A stretch of 12,764 bases of DNA from an uncultured Bacteroidia bacterium (GTDB lineage Bacteria; Bacteroidota; Bacteroidia; Bacteroidales; CAJPTX01). A model generated the notes under the pieces. That model saw only the letters and a program-made list of their open reading frames with translations. It made no database searches and had not been told where the DNA came from. The position numbers and the translations under genes were made by a program. The stretch is taken from assembly GCA_938038735.1 (NCBI GenBank), contig CALHSW010000023.1, forward strand, positions 1-12,764, in the 5' to 3' direction. Positions 1-5,030 of the stretch are shown in pieces; the stretch's first letter is position 1, and every line of letters starts with the position of its first letter.

Positions 1-104
1 CGTTCCATGCGTACGGCTGCGTGGCGGCGGAGTCGGCCCACGTATCGGCGGCGGTAGGCGCACGAAGGAAAGAAAGGATAAAACAAATCGAGAGACATGA
101 GTAA
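1..104 (+). CDS. C-terminal end of an unidentified gene (partial)
   Basis: Reading from base 3, the frame is open from the window edge to TAA at 102-104. It gives 33 residues ending ...ERIKQIERHE. Nearly every codon in the first half ends in G or C, as in the GC-rich genes beside it, which favours this frame over the frame from base 2 (stop 98-100). The tail is basic and probably helical. It overlaps the start of the DUF3310 gene by 8 bases, as is common in tightly packed phage operons. The fragment is too short to assign a function. The frame choice rests on codon bias only. Confidence 0.4.
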   Translation, partial: FHAYGCVAAESAHVSAAVGARRKERIKQIERHE

Positions 105-396
105 CGGTGAGGATATGGTGAACCACCCGCGGCACTACGAGGCGCGGGTGCCGGGCATTGAGTGCATCGAGGTGGCGCGGCACTTCGACTTCTGCCTCGG
201 CAACGTGATTAAGTACGTGTGGCGGGCGGGGCTAAAGGGGGACGCGTACGCGGAGCTGGAGGATCTGCGCAAGGCGCGGTGGTACCTCAATGACTGCATC
301 GCGCAGCGGGAGCGGGCGTGGAAGAAGAAGTACGGGGCTGAAGGCGACTCCACGGAGGGGGTGGATGGCTACCCCCCTACCACTCCACGCCGCTGA
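97..396 (+). CDS. DUF3310 family phage protein
   Basis: This 99-residue protein carries the whole DUF3310 signature: VNHPRHY at residues 8-14, GIECIEV at 20-26, GNVIKYVWRAG at 35-45 and LEDLRKARWYL at 54-64. The family is small (about 60-100 residues), typical of tailed phages and prophages, often annotated as a SaV-like or nucleotide-kinase-like protein, and has no established biochemical function. It is therefore mainly a marker for phage DNA. The start at ATG 97 places the conserved VNHP motif near the N-terminus, as is usual. The upstream reading frame overlaps it by 8 bases, suggesting cotranscription. The last residues (GYPPTTPRR) lie past the family domain, and the gene ends 20 bases inside the convergent integrase gene. 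GC content is much higher than in the chromosome to the right. Confidence 0.85.
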   Translation: MSNGEDMVNHPRHYEARVPGIECIEVARHFDFCLGNVIKYVWRAGLKGDAYAELEDLRKARWYLNDCIAQRERAWKKKYGAEGDSTEGVDGYPPTTPRR

Positions 397-1267
397 GACG
401 CTCCGCCACGCTCGCGCCCGACTGGTGGATGTAGATCATGGACGTTTTCACCGAGGTATGCCCCATGAGGGCGAGGATGACGTACGGGTCGTGGACGCGC
501 TCCGCGAGGCGCGTGCCGAAGGTGTGGCGCGCCACGTGGAAGGTAAGCTTCTTCTCGATGCGCGCCAGGCGGGCCAGCTCCTTGAGGTCCCGGTTCACCG
601 AGACGTTGGAGAGCTGCGGGAAGCACGGCGCGTCGCTGCCCGCCACGAGGTAGCGCGCCAGGATCGCCAGCGGGCGGCCGTTGAACAGCTGGCGCAGCGG
701 CAGCACCACCTCGCGGTCCACCTTCCCCATGCGGACGCGCAGCACCCCCGCCGCGTCGAGGAGGCTGGGGCGCACCCGCAGCGTATCGCTGAAACGCAGC
801 CCGCAGTAGCAGCTGAACAGGAACAGGTCGCGAACCACGAACAGCCCGCCCCGCCCCGCGGGGAGGCGCAGCGCCTCCAGCCGGGCCACCTCCTCCCGGG
901 TGAGGGCCGTGCGCTCGCTGCGCCCCTGCGGGAATCGGGCGGTGAGGTACGGGTCCCTCCCGGCGTCGAGCAGCCCCTCCGCGATGGCCTGGCGGATCAT
1001 GCGCCGCGCCCGCTTGTGGTGGCCCGCGCGGGAGCTCGCCGCGCGGCAGCCGTAGCCACTACTAAGGAACGTGTCGAAGCCGTACGCCCAGCGGGGGGTG
1101 AAGTCCTCCCACGCCAAGGCCGGCATGAACCGCCGCATCGCGTTGATGGTATTCTCGTACCGGGGGCCGTAGGTCTCGGCCCGGGACAGGCGGCCCGCCC
1201 GCCACGCCTCCGTGAAGAAATCGAGGGGATTCGGCCGCCCCCCGCCCGCCGCTACATTTTTCCGCAT
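377..1267 (-). CDS. Tyrosine recombinase / phage integrase
   Basis: This 296-residue protein has the full catalytic set of the tyrosine recombinases: Arg158 in CGLRFSD, Lys182 in GKVDRE, His244-x-x-Arg247 in HVARHTFG, His270 in MGHTSVKTS and nucleophile Tyr279 in MIYIH. Residues about 10-110 look like the SAM-like core-binding domain of Bacteroidota integrases. No N-terminal arm-binding domain is present, so it is about 100 residues shorter than the roughly 400-residue integrases of Bacteroides conjugative elements and closer to the size of phage or Xer-type enzymes. Its start ATG lies 22 bases from the end of a 143-bp dispersed repeat, so its 5' region is repeat DNA. It reads away from a tRNA-Lys gene 250 bases to the right, a classic place for an integrase beside its own attachment site. 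All catalytic residues are present, so the protein looks functional. Confidence 0.93.
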   Translation of the reverse strand: MRKNVAAGGGRPNPLDFFTEAWRAGRLSRAETYGPRYENTINAMRRFMPALAWEDFTPRWAYGFDTFLSSGYGCRAASSRAGHHKRARRMIRQAIAEGLLDAGRDPYLTARFPQGRSERTALTREEVARLEALRLPAGRGGLFVVRDLFLFSCYCGLRFSDTLRVRPSLLDAAGVLRVRMGKVDREVVLPLRQLFNGRPLAILARYLVAGSDAPCFPQLSNVSVNRDLKELARLARIEKKLTFHVARHTFGTRLAERVHDPYVILALMGHTSVKTSMIYIHQSGASVAERLSGVEW

Positions 1268-1288
1268 GGCTATCTAAATGGTTGGAAC

Positions 1289-1431
1289 TGAACGAACTGC
1301 GGGTGCGCCGCCGCCGCGGCGGGGAAACCCGCCCGCACCCGCAACCCGCAGGGCTGTAGCCCGTTACGTTTGCGCATAGGAAGACGTGGCAACGCTTTAG
1401 CATGCACGCGCAGCGCGCTGCGGCGCAGCCA
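1289..1431 (-). repeat. 143-bp dispersed repeat, copy 1 (inverted relative to 5427-5569)
   Basis: The reverse complement of this stretch matches 5427-5569 along all 143 bases without a gap. By my count about 21 bases differ, giving roughly 85% identity. The final 35 or so bases are identical apart from sequence upstream of the CCGCCGCGGCGG palindrome, and the 19 bases around GCATGCTAAAGCG are also identical. The repeat ends at TGAACGAAC, 22 bases before the integrase start codon, and is oriented toward the integrase. Two reading frames stay open through both copies, but the same is true of much GC-rich DNA, so I do not call a protein. Confidence 0.85.
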
Positions 1432-1451
1432 CTTACCCAAAATGCCCATGG

Positions 1452-1501
1452 AAAACGCCCCGCCACCGCAACTGCCTCTACCGCAGGCGGTTGCGGCGGC
1501 G
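1452..1501 (-). terminator. Rho-independent terminator of tRNA-Lys
   Basis: On the minus strand, 17 bases past the tRNA 3' end, arms at 1501-1485 and 1477-1461 pair over 17 positions with one mismatch and one G-U pair around a 7-base loop. The stem is very GC-rich and is followed by GGGGCGTTTT (T-run at 1455-1452). Position, stem strength and T-run all fit an intrinsic terminator for the tRNA transcript. Confidence 0.7.
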
Positions 1502-1518
1502 CGCATGATGCCCAGTAG

Positions 1519-1591
1519 TGACCCGGCTGGGGTTCGAACCCAGGACCCCATCCTTAAAAGGGATGTGCTCTACCTGCTGAGCTACCGGATC
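1519..1591 (-). tRNA. tRNA-Lys (anticodon UUU)
   Basis: The reverse complement folds as a standard 73-nt tRNA. The 7-bp acceptor stem pairs GATCCGG with CCGGGTC (one G-U). There is a D arm with AGCTCAGCAGGTAGAGC, an anticodon stem CATCC/GGATG with loop CTTTTAA, and a T arm CTGGG-TTCGAAC-CCCAG. The anticodon is TTT, decoding lysine. The discriminator base is A, and the following bases are CTA, so CCA is not encoded. The promoter lies at 1624-1653 and the terminator at 1452-1501. The 3' end faces the integrase, which makes this gene the likely attachment site of the GC-rich element on its left. Confidence 0.96.
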
Positions 1592-1623
1592 TTCCTTCCC
1601 TCCACTCTCCGCCTTACGAGGCG

Positions 1624-1653
1624 CAAAGGTACAACTTTCCTAGCGAATTGCAA
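1624..1653 (-). promoter_or_regulatory. Bacteroidota promoter for tRNA-Lys
   Basis: On the minus strand a perfect TAnnTTTG element (TACCTTTG, plus-strand 1631-1624) is preceded by TTG (1653-1651) with exactly 19 bases between. This is the consensus -7/-33 arrangement of the primary Bacteroidota sigma factor. Transcription would start near 1617, about 26 bases before the tRNA 5' end. The -33 element lies inside the left arm of the inverted repeat at 1643-1674. Confidence 0.8.
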
Positions 1654-1674
1654 TGCGCCCGAATTACAATTCGC
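1643..1674. repeat. Inverted repeat overlapping the tRNA promoter
   Basis: GCGAATTGCAAT at 1643-1654 pairs with ATTACAATTCGC at 1663-1674, 11 of 12 positions, around an 8-base loop. It covers the -33 element of the tRNA-Lys promoter. It may be an operator-like palindrome, or a chance or mobile-DNA remnant. No T-run follows it, so it is not an obvious terminator. Confidence 0.55.
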
Positions 1675-1700
1675 CGAAAAGTTTGAGATGATAAATACGA

Positions 1701-1911
1701 GAATTCGGCTAAAAACAAAACAGCATACATGTAGAAAAACGAGCGTAGCCCATTGAGAGCCAATGCGCTACGTTTGGTAAAGCAGGGGATGGCTTTAGCC
1801 TTTGTAGCTGATAATCAATAAAATAGAAAAAGTCTCCCATACCGAATGCGTATGTAGGTGAAATATACTATATGCTCAATGAGTTTTCAAAACTTTTCGA
1901 TGCAGCTCTGC
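1701..1911 (+). mobile_element. Left-end remnant of an IS982-type element (copy A)
   Basis: This stretch matches 3071-3278 over about 210 bases with small gaps, starting at GAATTCGGCTAAAA and ending at GCTCTGCA. In copy B the sequence continues into an IS982-type transposase. Here it breaks off and is joined to an unrelated endolysin fragment. Near the right end ATG 1872 opens the frame MLNEFSKLFDAAL, which I read as the N-terminus of the transposase. So this is the left end plus the first codons of a deleted insertion sequence. The assignment rests on comparison with copy B. Confidence 0.65.
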
Positions 1912-2172
1912 ACGGCGTGGGCGCCCGCATGGTTTCCCAAGGAGCGCACCGTGTACGTGCGGGGCGAAGCTGGGTACGTACCGCAGCGGGGGGACGTGTT
2001 CGGTATCTACTTCCCTGGCAAGGGGCGCATCGCGCACGTGGGCTTTATTGACGGCGAGGCGGGCGGATTCTACATCACCGTGGAGGGCAACACCAACGGG
2101 GCGGGCAGCCGCGAGGGGGACGGGGTGTACCGGAAGCGGCGGGCGAAACGAACGATTTACAAGGCGAGCTGA
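1858..2172 (+). pseudogene. CHAP-type phage endolysin, 3' fragment fused to an IS end
   Basis: From about residue 19 (TAWAPAWFPK) to the end, this 104-residue frame resembles the C-terminal half of CHAP-domain peptidoglycan amidases/endopeptidases of Bacteroidota phages. PQRGDVFGIYFPGKGRIAHVGF carries the presumed catalytic His60, followed by VEGNTN (75-80) and SREGDGVYRKRR. The CHAP catalytic cysteine and everything before it are missing. The first 17 or so residues are an out-of-frame reading of the IS left-end remnant, so the GTG start at 1858 is an accident of the fusion. The codon composition is GC-rich, like the phage genes at 1-1267 and unlike the neighbouring IS DNA. The stop overlaps the next gene's start (TGATG at 2170-2174). 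Without the cysteine I expect no lytic activity. Confidence 0.65.
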
Positions 2173-2912
2173 TGGGTGTATACGAGGTAAACGAACAGTC
2201 TAACATAGAGTTAGCGAACTTTGATGCGCTGACGGAGCTGCACACATTTAACCTCGGCAAGCCGAGTCCCATACTGCAAGCATGCGGCTTTGATGGAGCG
2301 TTTGAAATACGCTTAACGAAGGGCAAAGTGCGTCAAAAGACGAACAAGCATTGCTACTCCGAGGCTATTTTGCGGGATTTACCGCTGCGGTTGCAGGATC
2401 CCTTGATTGTGGCAGGGTATCTAAAAACGAGTGGTACATTGAATGTAGTTATAGAAACGTTTCATTTCAATGTAAAGGAAAGCGAATGGCAGCCACTCTT
2501 AGTAGGCGTAGAGTTGAAACAAGATATTCAAGTAAGAGGGAAAGAGCAGTGGCACGTAGTACGCAGCATATTCCCCAAAAATTTGGAATCGCTAGGATGG
2601 TGGATTGAAGCGTCAACATGTGCAGATAGTAAAAGGATAAAAGCCGCCTATCAGCCAATTATATACCTTAATAAAAAGGGAATTTCAAACCTTCTCCCCT
2701 CGCATGGCACTATCCGCCATGTGGTAGAGAAGACCCGAAATCCCACTACAAATATAGTGAAAGATTTTGACAATCCAATAGGAGAGGCGGAGCTATTAGC
2801 CTTCAGGCAGTCGCTAGATGAGGCAGAGAGGGTGTGGCTTGCCGAGGGGCGGCAGGCATTCTACGATAAACAAGGGATGAACGGAGTAAACGCAATGGGG
2901 ATGAACAAGTAG
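2172..2912 (+). CDS. BECR/MuF-C-like phage nuclease domain protein
   Basis: The 246-residue product resembles the C-terminal nuclease-like domains (BECR fold: Barnase-EndoU-ColicinE5/D-RelE) found in polyvalent and MuF-type proteins of Bacteroidota phages. The order I recognise is LGKPSPILQACGF at 28-40, a conserved-looking His60 in KTNKHCYS, LRDLPLRLQDPL at 67-78, the core strand PLLVGVEL at 108-115, HVVRSIFPKN at 128-137, IIYLNKKG at 163-170 and NIVKDFDNP at 194-202. Members of this class are thought to be toxin-like RNases delivered with phage particles or used in element conflict. The call is from remembered family patterns, not a search. Start ATG 2172 overlaps the endolysin stop, giving coupled translation. 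A shorter paralog lies at 3861-4328. Codons 169-191 form a long hairpin. After the TAG stop the frame stays open for 70 codons. Confidence 0.6.
   Translation: MGVYEVNEQSNIELANFDALTELHTFNLGKPSPILQACGFDGAFEIRLTKGKVRQKTNKHCYSEAILRDLPLRLQDPLIVAGYLKTSGTLNVVIETFHFNVKESEWQPLLVGVELKQDIQVRGKEQWHVVRSIFPKNLESLGWWIEASTCADSKRIKAAYQPIIYLNKKGISNLLPSHGTIRHVVEKTRNPTTNIVKDFDNPIGEAELLAFRQSLDEAERVWLAEGRQAFYDKQGMNGVNAMGMNK
2678..2744. other. Long hairpin inside the nuclease gene, copy A
   Basis: Arms pair as GGG/CCC (2678-2680/2742-2744), ATTTC/GAAAT (2682-2686/2737-2741), CTTCTC/GAGAAG (2691-2696/2727-2732), a short wobble segment (2700-2702/2722-2724) and CATGGC/GCCATG (2703-2708/2716-2721) around the loop ACTATCC. 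That is about 23 pairs in 67 nt. It occupies the same codons as the hairpin at 4080-4144 in the paralog, with the loop over the shared residues GTIR. Confidence 0.6.
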
Positions 2913-3068
2913 AGCAGTAGCGCCGAGAAGAATAGCTCAGCAAGTAACAATTTGAGAGAGATACACTTATCCATCACTGAACATAATGATTGGATTCCTT
3001 ACTTTAAGATCATGCGTGAAAAAGGCTTCTTGGACAACGAGGATGTGATAAGTTACTCTAAATCAACG
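2913..3068 (+). pseudogene. Open-frame remnant directly after the nuclease stop codon
   Basis: Immediately after TAG 2910-2912 the same frame stays open through this stretch and on to TGA 3123-3125 inside the IS end. The 52 non-IS codons read SSSAEKNSSASNN, then a more protein-like part with ITEHNDWIPYFKIMREKGF and LDNEDVISYS. It has no good ATG start (the only internal ATG is near 3012) and ends at the IS left inverted repeat. It could be a C-terminal extension of the nuclease lost to a nonsense change, or a separate small phage gene disrupted by the IS. I do not recognise a family. Confidence 0.3.
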
Positions 3069-3766
3069 CGAATTCGGCTAAAAGCAAAACAGCATGCATG
3101 TAGAAAAACGAGCGTCGTCCATTGAGAGCCAACGCGCTACGTTTGGTAAAGTAGGGGGGTGTTTTAGTCTTTATATCTGATAATCAACAAAATAAAAAAC
3201 AGTTTTCCATGCCGAACGCGTATATGGTTGAAATCTACAGCTCAATGAGTTTTCCAAACTCTTCGACGCGGCTCTGCAGGCGTACGCCGCCGCGGCAGCC
3301 TGATGTAGGAAGCCGAGGTGATGACCATCCTGGTCCTATTCCACACCTTCGGCTGCTGGATCCTGAAGGCCTTCTACCTTGGGTGGACCTGCATGCGCGG
3401 CAGTGCGGACTTCCCGCAGGTGCTCTCCTACAGTCGCTTCGTGGAGCGGAAGCAGCAGGCGCTCTCCGAACGGTTCCTGGCGAAGGGGGTCTGGCTAGTC
3501 ACTCGGATTAAGCGGAACATGAAGAACTGGGTGATGGAGGTCCTGGACAAGCTGCTGCTGCGCCAGCGCGCCGGGATGGAGACTATCAATGGGATGCTGA
3601 AGCACGTCTGCCAAATTGAGCACACGCGGCGCAGAAGCTTCCCCGGCTTCGTGGCTAACCTATGCAGCGGCCTGATCGCCTACAGCTTCCTCCTCAACAA
3701 TCCCAAGATTCACCTTGCGAATGGGAGTTCGGCGATGTATTGAGCTGCGCTTTGAGACGAATTCGC
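3069..3766 (+). mobile_element. Internally deleted IS982-type insertion sequence (copy B)
   Basis: The left end begins GCGAATTCGGCTAAAAGC at 3069. The reverse complement of the right end (3766 back to 3744) begins GCGAATTCGTCTCAAAGC, and 18 of 23 terminal positions match, so these look like the terminal inverted repeats. About 210 bases of the left end are shared with copy A at 1701-1911. Between the ends lies a broken transposase. At 698 bp the element is shorter than the roughly 1 kb typical of IS982. I could not find a convincing target-site duplication, which suggests the flanks have rearranged. Confidence 0.65.
3244..3743 (+). pseudogene. IS982-family transposase, broken
   Basis: Three pieces of a typical roughly 290-residue IS982 transposase can be read. 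The N-terminal EFSKLFDAALQAY lies near 3244-3282 in one frame, followed by stops. From about 3306 in another frame comes EAEVMTILVLFHTFG, then a segment ending SYSRFVERKQQAL. Without leaving that frame it jumps to the C-terminal third, including GVWLVTRIKRNMK, DKLLLRQRAGMETINGML, CQIEHTRRRSF and GLIAYSF. The central part, which carries the aspartates of the DDE catalytic triad, is absent; only the glutamate region (GMETI) remains. The frame change, the TAG just before EAEVM and the internal deletion make it inactive. ATG 3318 would allow a 141-residue product lacking the catalytic core. The family call rests on the recognised VMTILxLFH and IEHTRRRSF patterns. Confidence 0.75.
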
Positions 3767-3804
3767 ATATAGCTTCGTGGTTGAGGGAGCTTGGGGGTCC
3801 TGAT

Positions 3805-3830
3805 GCAAAGGGTAGTAAAAGAATTCAACA
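3805..3830 (+). repeat. Scrap of a third nuclease-gene copy
   Basis: These bases match 4149-4173 inside the short nuclease paralog with one inserted G; the last 20 bases are identical. In the paralog they encode KVVKEFN near the end of the domain. Here the inserted G shifts the frame and stops follow. The two copies are direct repeats about 343 bases apart, so the duplication could also have come from a local rearrangement. Confidence 0.6.
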
Positions 3831-3860
3831 GTAGGAGCGTTTGACCGCAGGAAGTAATCG

Positions 3861-4328
3861 ATGAGAGGCATGGGTATCTTTGAGGTGAACGAACGATGCA
3901 ACCTTGTGGGGATAGAGTTGCATAAAAGACACGGTTCAAGGAGAGGGGGTGAATTTCATAACGTACGTAGCGTGTTCCCAAAGAATTTAGAGTTGCTACG
4001 ATGGTGGCTTTCTCGCTCTTGCGGAGGGAAAGCTAAGTCGGAAGGAAGTGGAAGCCCTGTAGTATATCTAAGCAAAGAAAGACTCCGAGCGATCTCACAC
4101 GCTCGGGGCACCATACGCCCCGCAGGGAGAATCGCTCGGAGTCTCTGCGCAAAGGTAGTAAAAGAATTCAACAATCCAGTCTCCGAGGCGGAGGTTGTGG
4201 AGTTTAGAGCAAGTCTACGGGATGCGCGAGCGGAGTGGCTTTTGCATGGGCAGAAAACGTTTCAAGAAGAGCAACAGAAGAACGGTAAGACGATGAATGG
4301 AATGGATACGGTAAAGGATACAATGTAA
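3861..4328 (+). pseudogene. Internally deleted paralog of the BECR/MuF-C-like nuclease
   Basis: The 155-residue frame aligns with both ends of the 246-residue protein at 2172-2912. MGIFEVNER matches MGVYEVNEQ. Then VGIEL joins directly to FHNVRSVFPKNLE, VVYLSK, GTIR, KVVKEFNNP and the acidic SEAEVVEFRASL tail. About 90 residues of the middle-left of the domain, including the LGKPSPIL helix and the His60 region, are missing without loss of frame. It is therefore probably not an active nuclease, although a stable truncated protein could be made. Homology to the paralog points to ATG 3870 as the ancestral start; ATG 3861 is also in frame. Codons carrying the 4080-4144 hairpin lie in the retained half. 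The gene sits between the IS right end and the 188-residue frame, on the same strand as both. Confidence 0.6.
4080..4144. other. Long hairpin inside the nuclease paralog, copy B
   Basis: AGACTCCGAGCGAT at 4080-4093 and ATCGCTCGGAGTCT at 4131-4144 are perfect 14-bp complements. Nested inside, CGGGGC (4104-4109) pairs with GCCCCG (4117-4122) around the loop ACCATAC. The loop lies over the GTIR codons exactly as in the copy at 2678-2744, but the arm sequences are different. It is not followed by a T-run, so it is not a plain terminator. Confidence 0.75.
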
Positions 4329-4343
4329 AACCCGTTGAATTGA

Positions 4344-4955
4344 AAATACAGTGAATTCGAGGACAGCTGCGTTGATAGGCTCAGCAGAATGCTCCGTAAT
4401 GGTGAGACTACGGAAGAGGCTGTGAATACCGCAAAGCACTACTTGTATGCGTTGAAGTCAATTGCCGCAGCCAAAAGTGGCAAGCTAACCCAGGAGGTTA
4501 TTGAGGAGGATTGCGTAGGCAGTTATAATGTCCTCTTGAAACAGTTGGCTCAAATCGGCGGGCTGTCAAAGACATCTCAAGAGCATACTCACCACCGTAA
4601 AGCAAGAGATTCCAGGGCGGCGAAAAAGGAAACTGCCTTTATCTCAGAAGGGGGAGGGGATTCGCCAAAATCTGGTGAAGAAACTACATTAGCACAATCG
4701 GCTGGAGTTATACCAATTATCGCTGCGCGCTTCCTGCGGAGGTTTCTTGCTCTGCATGGCAAGACGTTTAACCGAAGCAAGACTAGCACACTGCTGCGTA
4801 GTCTACAGCGGGCGATTGTGGGGAAAGAAATCCGCAAGACCGATAGAAACGCCGAGCTGATTGAACAGATGCAGAGTGTACTCATACGGATGCTAGACGT
4901 TGTTCGGGGTAGAGCCACGGTAGAGTTTGATGCAAAAACCCTCGCTGTACTGTAA
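4344..4955 (+). CDS. Unrecognised phage-element protein fragment
   Basis: From ATG 4389 this encodes 188 residues. The frame is open back to 4344 and the upstream residues (EFEDSCVDRLSRMLRNGE) look like continuous protein, so the gene has probably lost its true N-terminus and the ATG may be only internal. Residues 1-62 are predicted helical by composition (TAKHYLYALKSIAAAK, SYNVLLKQLAQI). Residues 65-100 form a charged, low-complexity linker (HTHHRKARDSR, SEGGGDSPKSGEE). The remainder is again helical and basic, with RFLRRFLALHGK and ELIEQMQSVLIRMLDVV. There are no catalytic motifs, signal peptide or membrane segments. I do not recognise the family. Its place between a BECR-like gene and a ParB-HTH-like fragment in the same frame, as found in phage polyvalent proteins, suggests it was part of such a protein. 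Confidence 0.45.
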   Translation, partial: KYSEFEDSCVDRLSRMLRNGETTEEAVNTAKHYLYALKSIAAAKSGKLTQEVIEEDCVGSYNVLLKQLAQIGGLSKTSQEHTHHRKARDSRAAKKETAFISEGGGDSPKSGEETTLAQSAGVIPIIAARFLRRFLALHGKTFNRSKTSTLLRSLQRAIVGKEIRKTDRNAELIEQMQSVLIRMLDVVRGRATVEFDAKTLAVL

Positions 4956-5030
4956 AAGAGCGTGAATAGCGAAAAGCAGAGCCAAACCGTTACGCTGCTG
5001 CGCCTACGTTGGATTGAACGATACCAATGA
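4956..5030. other. Short non-coding gap between two fragments
   Basis: This stretch is in the same frame as both neighbours but bounded by TAA 4953-4955 and TGA 5028-5030. It reads as 24 open codons without protein-like character. I see no promoter or terminator. It may be decayed coding sequence joining the two fragments. Confidence 0.3.

Noticed and set aside
290..1291. Long 333-codon open frame on the plus strand opposite the integrase
   Set aside because: It is antisense to a gene with complete catalytic motifs. Its Arg/Ala/Pro/His-rich composition is what GC-rich antisense frames produce, and no family features are seen.
1370..1756. 128-codon plus-strand frame across the tRNA region
   Set aside because: It runs antisense through the tRNA gene, its terminator and its promoter, and ends in the IS remnant. 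It has no protein-like character.
3209..3511. 100-codon frame MPNAYMVEIYSS... through the IS
   Set aside because: It is in a different frame from the recognisable transposase pieces and reads as arginine/leucine-rich shadow sequence.
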